From Salinicola tamaricis (GTDB taxonomy: Bacteria; Pseudomonadota; Gammaproteobacteria; Pseudomonadales; Halomonadaceae): a DNA stretch of 64,000 bases. This document shows, one piece after another, positions 26,536-35,309 of the stretch. A model generated the notes under the pieces. It was not told where the DNA came from. It saw only the letters and a program-made list of their open reading frames with translations, and did not search any database. The DNA lies in assembly GCF_003006155.1 (NCBI RefSeq), contig NZ_CP023559.1, positions 2,170,001 to 2,234,000 on the forward strand, given 5' to 3'. How positions within the stretch are numbered: the first letter of the stretch is position 1; each line of letters begins with the position of its first letter. A program made the position numbers and the translations under genes.

Positions 26536-27399
26536 ATGTCCCAGCTACCCCCGGTGCTCTGGCTACATGCGTTCGAGGCGGCCGCACGCACGCTCAGTTT
26601 TACTGCCGCGGGGCGTGAACTGGGGGTCACCCAGTCGGCGATCAGTCAGCGCATTCGGCTGCTCGAGGATCGCGTCGGGCAGCCGCTGTTCGTGCGCCAT
26701 CCGCGCAGTTTAGCGCTCACGCCGGCCGGGCGCGCTTGGCTGCCCAGCGTGCAGGATGCCTTCACGCGGCTGGCCGAAGGCACCGCCGAGGTATTCGGGC
26801 CGAGCCCAGATGCGCCGGTCACCCTGCGCGCCACGCCGGCACTTCAGCAGACCTGGCTGGCGCCGCGCCTGCTGCGCTTCCAGCAGGCGCACCCGGATGT
26901 CACTTTGCGCCTGGTGAGTGCCATCTGGGCGGATGACTTCGGTGCCGAAGGGGCGGATATGGAGCTGCGCTATGGTCACGGCGAGTGGCCCGATCTCACC
27001 GCGCGGTGCCTGGGGGAGGAGCGCCTGCTGCCGGTATGCAGCGCAGCGCTCGCCCAGCGCCTGCGCGAGCCCGCCGACCTGGCTGGCGAGACGCTGCTGC
27101 ACGCTGCGGGGTTCGCCGCCGGCTGGCCGAGCTGGCTGGCCCTGGCGGGTGTTGCGGGGCTCGAAAATCGCTGCCGGGCGATGATCTGCGATACCCACGT
27201 GACCACCCTGGCGCTGGCCGGCTACGGCGGCGGGATTGCGCTCTCGCATCGCCGGCTGCTCGAGGCGAGCCGCGATCTGGTGGCGCCCTTCGTCCTGGAC
27301 ATGGCCACCGACGAGGCGTTCTGGCTGGTGCGCCCGGCCAGCCGCCAGCTACGCGCCCCGGCAGCGGCGCTGTGGGACTGGTTGCTGGCGGCTCACTGA
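26536..27399 (+). CDS. LysR-family regulator, GcvA-like
   Basis: An intact 287-residue LysR-type regulator. The N-terminal helix-turn-helix is LSFTAAGRELGVTQSAISQR, and the substrate-binding domain resembles GcvA/AmpR-type proteins (LRATPALQQTWLAPRLLRF). ATG 26536 follows AAGAGAG. It is divergent from the gamma-butyrobetaine hydroxylase gene across a 252-base interval, so that gene and the binding-protein gene are its likely targets. The interval is AT-richer around 26400-26450, consistent with promoters. Confidence 0.87.
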   Translation: MSQLPPVLWLHAFEAAARTLSFTAAGRELGVTQSAISQRIRLLEDRVGQPLFVRHPRSLALTPAGRAWLPSVQDAFTRLAEGTAEVFGPSPDAPVTLRATPALQQTWLAPRLLRFQQAHPDVTLRLVSAIWADDFGAEGADMELRYGHGEWPDLTARCLGEERLLPVCSAALAQRLREPADLAGETLLHAAGFAAGWPSWLALAGVAGLENRCRAMICDTHVTTLALAGYGGGIALSHRRLLEASRDLVAPFVLDMATDEAFWLVRPASRQLRAPAAALWDWLLAAH

Positions 27400-27464
27400 G
27401 CCGAGCCGGCCACTGTCCAGGTGGGCTATGCTGAAGGCCTTTCCCGCCAACTTCGAGGTGGAGT

Positions 27465-27929
27465 ATGTCCAAGATATCGCGATCCCGCCGCCCGCTGGCC
27501 ACGGCGGCACTGACGCTGGGCCTGGCCCTGATGACGGCGCTGCCCGCGGCCGGCGTCGCCCTGGCGCAGGGTGTTACCGGTGTCGATCCGCACACCGGCA
27601 AGCGTGTGTATCTGCCCGACAACAACCACGACGGGCGCGCAGACTACGTGCCGCGGCGCCTGGAGATTCAGGTGGTGCCCGGCATCAATACCGCGCCCAA
27701 TCCGCCGCCGGTGCGTGACGACTCGGCCGGCGGTACGATCTGCCACGGCCGTGACGGCGGCACCACCATCTCCACCGCGCGACGGGTCTGCGATCCCGAT
27801 GCGCCGAGCGGCGATGGCGGGCCGGGCGCCAGCTCGACCACCACCCGCTCGACCACAACGACCACCACCACGACTACGCGCTCCACGCCGACGCGTCCCG
27901 CTTCCGGCTCGTCCACCCGGGTCGACTGA
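27465..27929 (+). CDS. Small exported Thr-rich protein with a calcium-loop-like motif
   Basis: Family not recognised. The 154-residue product has a Sec signal (LATAALTLGLALMTALPAAGVALA) and a short mature domain containing LPDNNHDGRADYV. This spacing (D-x-N-x-D-G-x-x-D) resembles the calcium-binding loop of dockerin or thrombospondin type-3 repeats. Two cysteines follow (TICHGRDGG, RRVCDPDA). The last 35 residues are a low-complexity Thr/Ser tail of the kind seen in linker or glycosylated segments. A start at 27465 is supported by the GGTGGAG upstream. Confidence 0.6.
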   Translation: MSKISRSRRPLATAALTLGLALMTALPAAGVALAQGVTGVDPHTGKRVYLPDNNHDGRADYVPRRLEIQVVPGINTAPNPPPVRDDSAGGTICHGRDGGTTISTARRVCDPDAPSGDGGPGASSTTTRSTTTTTTTTTRSTPTRPASGSSTRVD

Positions 27930-27988
27930 GGCGCGTGCCGGCGCGCGTTAGCCGACGCTGCGAGTCGGCCGGGGCGGTGACTGGCTGA

Positions 27989-29002
27989 TCAGTGGCTGGC
28001 GAAATAGCGCGCGAAGGCGTCCACCACCTGATCGATATCCGCTTCGGAGACGTCGCGATGGGTGACGAAGCGCGGCGCGTAGAGCGCGCCGACGAGGATG
28101 TCGCGCGCCTTCAGCCAGGCGTGCAGATCGGCAGGGTCGAGCGCCGGGCGAGTGAACTCGACGAATACCATGTTGGTGGCCTGTGCCGTCACCGTGATGC
28201 CTTCGATCTCCGCCAGGCCCGCCGCCAGGCGCTCGGCCTTGGCGTGGTCTTCCACCAGCGGCGCGAGCTGATGCTCCAGCGCGTACTCGCACGCCGCCGC
28301 CAGCATGCCGACCTGGCGCATGCCACCGCCGACCACCTTGCGCCAGCGCCGCGCCGTCTCGATGAAGTCGGCAGACCCGACCAGCACCGATCCCGCCGGC
28401 GCCCCCAACCCTTTCGAGCAGCAGATCGAGATCGTATCGAACGGCTTGCACAGCGCCTTGAGGCTGGCGCCGGTCGCCGCCGCCGCATTGCCGATCCGCG
28501 CCCCGTCCAGATGGGTGGCCAGGCCGAAGCGCCGTGCCAGGGTCGTGGCCGCTTCGACATAACCGGCGTCCAGGACCTGGCCGTGGAAGGTGTTCTCCAG
28601 TGTCAGCAGGCGCGTGCGCGCGAAGTGTGGATCGATCGGTTTGACGGCGGCCTCGATCTTCTTCAGCGGCAAGGTGCCGTCGGCCTCGTTCTCGATCGGC
28701 TGCGGCTGGATACCGCCCAGCACCGCGGCGCCACCGCCCTCCATGCGATAGGTGTGCGCCTGCTGGCCGACGATGTACTCGTCGCCGCGCTGGCAGTGGC
28801 TCAACAGCGCCACCAGATTGCTCTGGGTGCCGGAGGGGAAGAACAGTGCTGCCGCCTTGCCGGTGCGCTCGGCAGTATAGGCTTCCAGGCGCGCCACGCT
28901 CGGGTCGTCGCCCCAGACGTCGTCACCGAGCGGGGCATCGAACATCACCTGACGCATCGCCTCGCTTGGGCGGGTGACGGTGTCGCTGCGGAGATCGATC
29001 AT
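27989..29002 (-). CDS. ltaE: Low-specificity L-threonine aldolase
   Basis: A PLP enzyme of fold type I that cleaves threonine and allo-threonine to glycine and acetaldehyde. It is 337 residues and intact. It begins with the characteristic MIDLRSDTVTRPSEAMRQVM. Further motifs are ALFFPSGTQSNLVAL, the PLP-binding Asp-His region THLDGARIGNAA and the Schiff-base Lys in SICCSKGLGAP. The upstream interval contains a long imperfect hairpin (29220-29276) that may act in its leader. Cytosolic. Confidence 0.92.
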   Translation of the reverse strand: MIDLRSDTVTRPSEAMRQVMFDAPLGDDVWGDDPSVARLEAYTAERTGKAAALFFPSGTQSNLVALLSHCQRGDEYIVGQQAHTYRMEGGGAAVLGGIQPQPIENEADGTLPLKKIEAAVKPIDPHFARTRLLTLENTFHGQVLDAGYVEAATTLARRFGLATHLDGARIGNAAAATGASLKALCKPFDTISICCSKGLGAPAGSVLVGSADFIETARRWRKVVGGGMRQVGMLAAACEYALEHQLAPLVEDHAKAERLAAGLAEIEGITVTAQATNMVFVEFTRPALDPADLHAWLKARDILVGALYAPRFVTHRDVSEADIDQVVDAFARYFASH

Positions 29003-29219
29003 GGTGATAGCCTTGTAAAAGTTGTCGGAGTCGATGGGTGACTTTACTCCATTGCGTGACGCCGCGAGTGCGCACAGGACTCAGGTTAGGCATAACCGTC
29101 GCTAGCGCGCCGCGATCGATGTGATACGCGAGCGGCCGCATGGTTCTCGCTGTCTGGGTATTCCCATCCGGCGAGCTTGGCGACAAATGTTGGCGTGTGG
29201 TGAACCTGCCGCTTTATAA

Positions 29220-29276
29220 GATAGGCAGGATGAGAGGGAAAAATCGGATATGGATTCCATCCAAATCCCGCCTATC
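29220..29276 (-). promoter_or_regulatory. Long hairpin in the ltaE upstream interval
   Basis: GATAGGCAGGAT (29220-29231) pairs over 12 positions with ATCCCGCCTATC (29265-29276). The single mismatch is A-C if read as plus-strand RNA but a G-U wobble in minus-strand RNA, so the structure fits a minus transcript better. The loop contains a smaller GGAT/ATCC dyad. It lies between the minus-strand MBL gene and ltaE, so it could be a terminator for the former or a leader element for the latter. The rest of 29003-29319 shows nothing else. Confidence 0.4.
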
Positions 29277-29319
29277 GTAACCGCGATGTTAGGTGGAAGC
29301 CTGAGCGTCTACTTTCAAA

Positions 29320-30315
29320 TTACTCCGTTGCCGTCACTTTTCGGTTTCCATAATTGATAGGCACCCACTCATAGCCCTCTCCGACCTTGCGAATATGACC
29401 GATGCCAGGGAAAGGCATATGCGGCACGGCCACCAGGTTTCGATGCTTGGCAAAGTCGGCGAAGGCTGCTGTGCGGACTTTCCTCGCCTTCTTCTGATCG
29501 ACGTCATAGGCAATCGTCACGGACGGATCGGGGAGTTGAACAGCCGCTACATGAACGATGTCGCCGATGAAGGTAAGGGTCTGACCCTCGCTTTCCAATG
29601 TGAAGAATGCACTTCCCGGCGTATGCCCCGGATGAAGGGAAGCGGTCAGGCCTGGCAGTACTTCGGTAGTTTTATCGAAGGTGTCGATCTTCCCGGCTTT
29701 GACATAGGGTTCGAGGATCGTTTCAGCCTGGTCAAAGTAATGCTGATCATAGTCGGTCTGTTCTGCATTTTGAGGATCCAGGAAAAAGTCGACATCCGGT
29801 TTACCCACATGGACCGTCGCGTTGGGAAAAACGCGCTGGCCATCACGGGTTAGTCCGCCCATATGATCGGAATGGACGTGGGTGAGTAAGACATCCGTGA
29901 TCTGTTCGGGTTTTACGCCGGCCGCCTGCAAGCTCTCGATCAGCTGACCACCGAGTTTTGAACCGAAGAGTTGACCTACGCCGGTATCAACGAGGACAAG
30001 CTTGTCCCCTAGCTCTAGCAAAAATGCATTGATGGAGACTTCGACGGGATTGGTCAGGTACGCCTGCACCAAGCGTTCGTCGATCTCCTTGTTGGTGATA
30101 CCGTGCAGAATCTTGTGAAGGTTCTGCGGTACGGTGCCGTCGGAGAGAGCCGTTACCCGGACGCTGCCAATAGTGAAGGCATAAGTATCGGCGCCTTCAT
30201 CCTGTTGGGCGATCCCCGGGGAGTGATTCAGAGTGGCGGTAGTGGCTGCAGAGACGGGGCCTGCGGCTGAAAGACCCAGCAGTAGGGTGGAAAGTATGAG
30301 TGAACGTATCATCAT
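29320..30315 (-). CDS. Exported metallo-beta-lactamase-fold hydrolase
   Basis: A 331-residue MBL-fold enzyme with a Sec signal (SLILSTLLLGLSAAGPVSA), hence periplasmic. The zinc motif LLTHVHSDHMGG is complete, followed by later ligands in LHPGHTPGS and TFIGDIVH. Similar proteins are often annotated as quorum-quenching lactonase-like or arylsulfatase-like MBL proteins, but no substrate can be assigned. ATG 30312 or 30315 are both possible starts. It is divergent from a LysR gene, with a strong dyad between them. Intact and without frameshifts. Confidence 0.82.
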   Translation of the reverse strand: MMIRSLILSTLLLGLSAAGPVSAATTATLNHSPGIAQQDEGADTYAFTIGSVRVTALSDGTVPQNLHKILHGITNKEIDERLVQAYLTNPVEVSINAFLLELGDKLVLVDTGVGQLFGSKLGGQLIESLQAAGVKPEQITDVLLTHVHSDHMGGLTRDGQRVFPNATVHVGKPDVDFFLDPQNAEQTDYDQHYFDQAETILEPYVKAGKIDTFDKTTEVLPGLTASLHPGHTPGSAFFTLESEGQTLTFIGDIVHVAAVQLPDPSVTIAYDVDQKKARKVRTAAFADFAKHRNLVAVPHMPFPGIGHIRKVGEGYEWVPINYGNRKVTATE

Positions 30316-30391
30316 GGGTCTGTCTTCCTGTTTCAGGTAGGTGTCAGAGACAGATCATAGGGGCCGGCGGGTCTGGCGAGAAAACGATGCC

Positions 30392-30410
30392 GGTTATACC
30401 TTGCATAACC
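30392..30410. promoter_or_regulatory. LysR-type box between MBL hydrolase and LysR genes
   Basis: GGTTAT-N7-ATAACC is a perfect 6-bp dyad containing TTAT-N7-ATAA, the classic LysR T-N11-A layout. It sits midway in the 154-base divergent interval, so it probably controls both promoters. Confidence 0.6.
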
Positions 30411-30469
30411 CTCACGAATACTCATGCCCACGCTCGAAGTGAGCGAGGCCCCACAAAAGACGTGCTTTC

Positions 30470-31405
30470 ATGCCCGACCGTTTGAATGATATCGATATTG
30501 GTCTGTTGATGGCCTTCGAAGCCCTGATCCAGGAGCGCAACGTCAGCCGCGCCGCAGACCGTCTAGGAATCAGTCAGCCGGCCCTTTCAGGGCGATTGAC
30601 CCGTCTGCGAGCATTGTTCGGCGATCAGCTTTTCGTACCGGTGGCGGGTCGGGGTGTCACGCCGACGCCTCGTGCCGAAGCACTTGGCGAGACGTTGCCC
30701 CCGCTCTTGGGACATCTGCGCGAGTTCATCGGGCATTCTCCCCATTTCGATCCGTCAGAGAGCGACCGGACGTTCGTGCTGGCAGCTTACGATAACCCTG
30801 CCGTCATGATTGGCCCCGACCTTGTTACGGCCTTGAAGCGGGCGGCGCCCCATGCCCGGATTACGTTCGTGTTGCCGGATCCCGAAACGATCACCCCGGC
30901 GCTTGATCGCGGGGACGTGGATATGGTCATCGGACTGCCCCGTACGGCAGACGAGGGCCTGATTGGCCGGACGCTGTTTTCCGATCAGTTCGTCACGGCA
31001 CAGCGCCGGGGTCACCCGCGGGGAAGTCAGCCGGTCACGCTGGACGAGTTTTGCGCCGCTGAGCATGTAGTGGTGTCGAGCGAGGGCGGGGGCTACGCGG
31101 GGCCGGTGGATCGTGCATTGGAGGCGCTGGGTCGGAAACGGCAGGTTAGTCTATCGGTCCAGAGCTATGCCCTAGCGCCGATTATCATGGCAGACAGCGA
31201 TCACCTGTGTACGTTGCCCGGTCGCTTTCTCTGGCGCTTTGAATCCATGTTGGATCTGTTCACGCCACCGATGGAGATGGGTTCATTTGAGCTTTATGCG
31301 CTTTGGCATCCACGCATGCGGGACGATCCAGCTCATCGGTGGTTTCGCGACCTGGTCGTTGAAGTCAGCGAGGGCATGAGCGATCGTTCCGCGCCCAGAT
31401 GCTAA
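30470..31405 (+). CDS. LysR-family regulator, NodD/PcaR-like branch
   Basis: An intact 311-residue LysR regulator starting MPDRLNDIDIGLLMAFEALI, with helix-turn-helix SRAADRLGISQPALSGRLTR. The opening with two acidic residues before the helix, and the effector-domain style (ESDRTFVLAAYDNPAVMIGP), resemble the NodD/LinR branch of the family. Divergent from the exported MBL hydrolase, its likely target. Confidence 0.86.
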   Translation: MPDRLNDIDIGLLMAFEALIQERNVSRAADRLGISQPALSGRLTRLRALFGDQLFVPVAGRGVTPTPRAEALGETLPPLLGHLREFIGHSPHFDPSESDRTFVLAAYDNPAVMIGPDLVTALKRAAPHARITFVLPDPETITPALDRGDVDMVIGLPRTADEGLIGRTLFSDQFVTAQRRGHPRGSQPVTLDEFCAAEHVVVSSEGGGYAGPVDRALEALGRKRQVSLSVQSYALAPIIMADSDHLCTLPGRFLWRFESMLDLFTPPMEMGSFELYALWHPRMRDDPAHRWFRDLVVEVSEGMSDRSAPRC

Positions 31406-31535
31406 CCATACACTTAGGGGCATTTCTTGCCGGATGGAGGCGCCATCGATGCCCTGGAAACATGCCTTGTACTCGTCTGTGGCAAGCAACTGCGAAAAGG
31501 CCCCAATGGTGGGGCCAGGCACGAACAGTATGCGT

Positions 31536-32318
31536 TTATCCTCGATGCTCGTTTAGCCACCGCTGTATATGCCCTGCGACTTCCACGGGCGCTTCCAGCG
31601 GCAGCAAGTGGCCGATGCCCGCCAGTTCATGTGTTTCCGGGGTCGGTAGAAAGGGCACGAGCCGGTCGGCGAGCACGGCTGGAGGATCGACACGGTCGCG
31701 CTCACCGATCAACAGCAGCGTCGGCACGTTGATGCATTGTGTCGTTTCGCTGATATCTTCAAGCATGGCGATAGCGGGCCAGGCGGTCTTGGCCGCCGGA
31801 TCGCCGGCCAAACTGTCGGCAATGGCGCGTTCGCGCACCATCCCGGCGAGCGGCGTCTCCGTGAGCACATTATCGAGTGTCTCTTCGACACTCGCGCGGC
31901 TGTCATAGGCCGATTGCATGGCAAGACGCTGAGGCTTCGGAATGTCCATGGGCAACGCCGGGGAAGACGCCACCAGCACCAGCTCCTTCAGCCAGGCCGG
32001 CCGCTGGCCCGCGAGATACTGGGCAATCTTGCCACCCATGGAATGACCGACCAGTACGACATCACGGAGCTGACGTGCTTCGATCATCCCGCCAACCGCC
32101 TCGGCCAGATCCACAATCCGATATCCACTGCGCGACGGGCCGGACTGACCCCAGCCTGGCAGATCCGGCATGAGGCAAAGGTTCCGCTTCCCAAGTGCCG
32201 TCGCTACTTCCATCCATGTGCGGCCAGAACCGCCCCAGTAGTGAAGAAACACGAGCGTGCGCTGCCCAGCGCCATGCTCCGCAACGTGAAGAACGGCGTT
32301 GTCTGTTTCGATCGTCAT
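31536..32318 (-). CDS. Alpha/beta hydrolase
   Basis: A 260-residue alpha/beta hydrolase with the catalytic Ser in LVGHSMGGKIA, Asp in IGERDRVDPP and His in AGIGHLLPLEAP. The oxyanion region is FLHYWGGSGRTW. There is no signal peptide, so it is cytosolic. ATG 32318 is chosen because it starts the first beta strand, although the frame is open far upstream. A LysR gene is divergent from it (32428), with 109 bases between. Substrate unknown; esterase, lactonase or haloperoxidase-like relatives are possible. Confidence 0.82.
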   Translation of the reverse strand: MTIETDNAVLHVAEHGAGQRTLVFLHYWGGSGRTWMEVATALGKRNLCLMPDLPGWGQSGPSRSGYRIVDLAEAVGGMIEARQLRDVVLVGHSMGGKIAQYLAGQRPAWLKELVLVASSPALPMDIPKPQRLAMQSAYDSRASVEETLDNVLTETPLAGMVRERAIADSLAGDPAAKTAWPAIAMLEDISETTQCINVPTLLLIGERDRVDPPAVLADRLVPFLPTPETHELAGIGHLLPLEAPVEVAGHIQRWLNEHRG

Positions 32319-32427
32319 GGCTTGTACTCCGAATAGGTAAGCGGAGCCAGCATCATGAGTGCGATCGCCAGATGATAGAATGAGATAAATGAGTTGGCGT
32401 CGATCATTAGGCGATGGAATGAAAGGC

Positions 32428-33564
32428 ATGGATCGTTTTCGACAAATCGAGATATTCATTGCGGCGGTCGAGCACGGCAGTATTGCTGCGGCCGGCAGAG
32501 CACTGGAGTTGTCGCCGGCCATGGCCGGCAAATATCTGAGTGCGCTTGAATCGACGTTGGGAACGCGACTCATGCATCGCAGTACCCGCGCGTTGTCGCT
32601 AACCGATGCCGGCCAGCAATACCTGGCGGCATCAAAACGGATCATGGAGGCGCTGGCCGAGGCGGACGCCGAAGCACGCGAGGGCCGCAGCCAGCTTGCC
32701 GGAGAGATCCGACTGGGCGTACCCCGTGCTTTCGGCACCCAAAAGCTGGCGCCGGTGCTGGCTGCGTTCTGCAGGGCCCATCCGCAGATTACGTTGAACC
32801 TCCACACGGATGAGCGCTACGCCGATCTGATCGATGGCCGGCTGGACCTTGCCGTGCGCATCGGGACACTCTCCGATTCGGCTTTGTATACCCGGCCACT
32901 CGGCAGTGTTCGCATGGGCCTGGGCTGTGCGCCCGGCTTGCTCGGCGCTCATGAACGTCAAAATGTCCCGCTAATCCGCCAGCTACCGCGACTGGTATTT
33001 ACGGCCGCCCGATCGCCCGGCGACTGGATGGTGAGCGATAGTGACAATCGCGCGTACGCCATCGACGGCCCAACCGCTATGCGCTCGGACGACATCACCC
33101 TGCTGATTCGCGCGGCGACCGAAGGCCTGGGTATCGTGTACGCGCCCATGTTCGCGCTCGACGAGCCGCTGGACGACGGCCGCTTGGTGCGGGTATTGGC
33201 CGATCACCAAACGACACGACTCGACCTGCAGATCGTTTACACCGATCGCCACCACCAGCCCGCACGAGTTCGCGCCCTGATCGACCATCTGGCGGCGGTT
33301 TCCATGAGACTCAGACTTGATGCGGCAGTAGGCGTGGCCTCTCTCCATCAACAGGGTTGGCTCGAGGGCGGGCACTCAGGTCCGTCGACTTACGTGTGCA
33401 GAAGAACTTTCCCAATGACTTGGTGTGACTCCAGTGCCTCATGGGCGGCGACAATATTTTCCAGAGGAAAATTCAATCCGATTTTTGGAGAATATTTTCC
33501 CGCCAATAGACAAGAGGTGATGTCCTTGATGGCTTTCTGCTTTGCCTCGTCAGGCACGTTGTAG
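32428..33564 (+). CDS. LysR-family regulator, probably ending earlier than read
   Basis: A LysR-type regulator of the CrgA/YafC branch. The helix-turn-helix is GSIAAAGRALELSPAMAGKYL, and the effector domain runs to about residue 290 (RVRALIDHLAA). As read the frame continues 80 residues past the normal end and overlaps the 3' end of the convergent quinone reductase gene. A single-base error near 33296 would bring the TGA at 33305-33307 into frame and give a normal 293-residue protein, which I think is correct. ATG 32428 follows GAAAGG. Divergent from the alpha/beta hydrolase, its likely target. Confidence 0.8.
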   Translation: MDRFRQIEIFIAAVEHGSIAAAGRALELSPAMAGKYLSALESTLGTRLMHRSTRALSLTDAGQQYLAASKRIMEALAEADAEAREGRSQLAGEIRLGVPRAFGTQKLAPVLAAFCRAHPQITLNLHTDERYADLIDGRLDLAVRIGTLSDSALYTRPLGSVRMGLGCAPGLLGAHERQNVPLIRQLPRLVFTAARSPGDWMVSDSDNRAYAIDGPTAMRSDDITLLIRAATEGLGIVYAPMFALDEPLDDGRLVRVLADHQTTRLDLQIVYTDRHHQPARVRALIDHLAAVSMRLRLDAAVGVASLHQQGWLEGGHSGPSTYVCRRTFPMTWCDSSASWAATIFSRGKFNPIFGEYFPANRQEVMSLMAFCFASSGTL

Positions 33565-34372
33565 ATATAGACGAAGCGGAAGACGCATCCATGAATCATG
33601 GACTGCAGTAACGGAATGGATAGTTCGTCCGTCGCGCTATCGGTGGCATAGGCGCTAATGATTCCGCCTTGAGATAAGCAGGCTAAGTTGGTGGCAAGGT
33701 TTGACTTCAGAGCGACATCCACAATTGGTCGACGCCGAGCCCATCGGTTGCTTCTAGAACAAGGTTCGCAACATCTCCCGATGCTCTGTCGAGAACCATA
33801 TCCGCCCCATTTTCCTTTGCTATAGCAGCCTGATCGGTATTCGTCACCGTTGTTGAAACCCACGCGCCAGCCCATTTCGCCAACAGAGTTGCCGCTGTTC
33901 CGACCGCTCCGGCACCGCCATGTATCAATACCCGCCGACCGTTGAGAGTGCCATCGGAAAACAGGCAGCGGTGAGCGGTTAACGCCGGAATGCCAAGCGA
34001 AGCACCCACTTCGAACGATACCGCGTCAGGTAAATGAACTGCCTGATTCGACGGTAGTACGACGTATTCTGCCGCCGTTCCCATGGCTCGGCCAAACTGC
34101 GCTTCATAAACCCAAACCCGCTCGCCACGTCTGTCGGGTGATACATTGGCGCCGACAGCATCAACAACGCCTGCGCCATCCTGGTGAGGAATGATTCGCT
34201 GGTAGGGCATTTCCGCTGAGAATCCGGTTCTCGCCTTGATATCAGTCGGGTTCAATCCGGAAACATGAATGCGTACCCGGACCTCATCCGGACCGGGTTC
34301 TGGAGTCGGCAACTCGTCGACAACCAATACCTCCCGGGCGCTGCCCTGGGCCTCATAGTAGGCTGCTTTCAT
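33390..34372 (-). CDS. Zinc-independent NADPH:quinone oxidoreductase (MDR family), frameshifted as read
   Basis: A medium-chain dehydrogenase/reductase of the quinone oxidoreductase type. It has the GroES-like start MKAAYYEAQGSAREVLVVDE, SGLNPTDIKARTG, and the NADPH Rossmann motif VLIHGGAGAVGTAA. The frame breaks near 33718-33726 and resumes with IVDVALKSNLATN to KVLLHT, total about 327 residues. No zinc-binding cysteines are seen. It is divergent from an HxlR-type regulator, as in characterised qorA-qorR and ytfG-like pairs. The base composition here is less GC-rich than in flanking genes, suggesting acquisition by transfer. Confidence 0.84.
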
Positions 34373-34478
34373 CGGTATTCTCTCCACGCCCTATATCAGA
34401 AATGCACGCGACAAGGTTGTTACCGCTGCGGGAGTGGATTCTGGAGTCTTTCATGCACGTTGAAAAGTAGGTGCATTG

Positions 34479-34504
34479 TTTATACATAGGTATAAATTTT
34501 ATAC
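34479..34504. promoter_or_regulatory. Tandem dyads upstream of the HxlR-type regulator
   Basis: Two overlapping inverted repeats are seen: TTTATAC-atag-GTATAAA (34479-34496, perfect 7-bp arms) and GTATAA-att-TTATAC (34490-34504, perfect 6-bp arms). They share the GTATAA arm and lie 20-46 bases before the regulator ATG, overlapping its likely promoter. HxlR regulators usually bind such AT-rich dyads next to their own gene and the divergent target. Confidence 0.65.
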
Positions 34505-34524
34505 TAAGGGGTGCTTTTTGGACG

Positions 34525-34878
34525 ATGAAAAATCGAGATATGCACGAATACCGATGCGCTGTGGAAGCAACCGTTGCCGTCGCCGGCGGTAAATGGAAGC
34601 CACTTATCATTTACTATTTGTTGAGTGGGACGAAACGGTTTGGGGAGCTTCGTAACCTTATCGGTGGTGTGACTCAACGGTCTTTGACGTTGCAGCTTCG
34701 AGAGCTTGAAGCGCATGGCATCATCTCCCGCGAAGTGTTTGCAGAAGTTCCTCCTCGCGTAGAGTACTCACTCACGGAGCTTGGGTTGACGCTTTCCCCT
34801 GTGCTTGATGCCATGAAAGAGTGGGGAGACAAATACTTGTCGTGGCAACAGACCGATGAATACAGGTGCACAGATTGA
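34525..34878 (+). CDS. HxlR-family transcriptional regulator (QorR-like)
   Basis: A 117-residue winged-helix regulator of the HxlR family. Family signature: CAVEATVAVAGGKWKPLIIYYLL near the start, then RFGELRNLIGGVTQRSLTLQ and REVFAEVPPRVEYSLTELG. An early Cys (YRCAVE) is at the position of the redox-sensing Cys in QorR/YodB-type members, which suggests sensing of quinones or electrophiles. ATG 34525 gives the standard length. Divergent from the quinone reductase gene, with tandem dyads between. Confidence 0.86.
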   Translation: MKNRDMHEYRCAVEATVAVAGGKWKPLIIYYLLSGTKRFGELRNLIGGVTQRSLTLQLRELEAHGIISREVFAEVPPRVEYSLTELGLTLSPVLDAMKEWGDKYLSWQQTDEYRCTD

Positions 34879-35008
34879 TGTCTCGGGTAGAAGGCATCTT
34901 CGGAAAATATAAAGCCAAGGTTGACCACCGAGGCCAATTTGCTTGGTCAAGAAAGCTGACGCATGATGCCGATTCTCTCCAATGATCAACGAACGGCAGG
35001 AGCACCGC

Positions 35009-35304
35009 ATGAAGCAGTATGCCGTGGTGGCTTACGACTACACCGACGACGACGCGCTCGAGCGCCGGCTTTCCAATCGGGATGCGCATCTGGCAGGCGT
35101 ACGGGAGCTAGCCAAACAGGGGAAGTTCCTCAGCGGCGGCGCGATCCTGGATGATGACGGCAAGATGGTCGGCTCCACGCGCACTTTCGCTTCGACGACC
35201 GCGCCGATCTCGACGCCTGGCTCGAGACCGAGCCCTACATGACCGGGCGGGTCTGGGAGCATGTCGATATTCGCGAAGTGAAGCTCTTCGATCCGAACGC
35301 CTGA
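35009..35304 (+). CDS. YciI-family protein, frameshifted as read
   Basis: A small alpha/beta protein of the YciI family (ferredoxin-like, DGPF relatives). It begins MKQYAVVAYDYTDDDALERRL, has the usual R-x-x-H in NRDAHLAGVRELAKQGKFLSGG, and ends in a second frame with FDDRADLDAWLETEPYMTG and VWEHVDIREVKLFD. The break lies near 35186-35195. Total about 98 residues, standard for the family. AGGAG precedes the ATG by 8 bases. The biochemical role is not well defined. It overlaps no neighbour, but a small paralogue-bearing gene starts 5 bases later. Confidence 0.8.
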
Positions 35305-35309
35305 GAATC

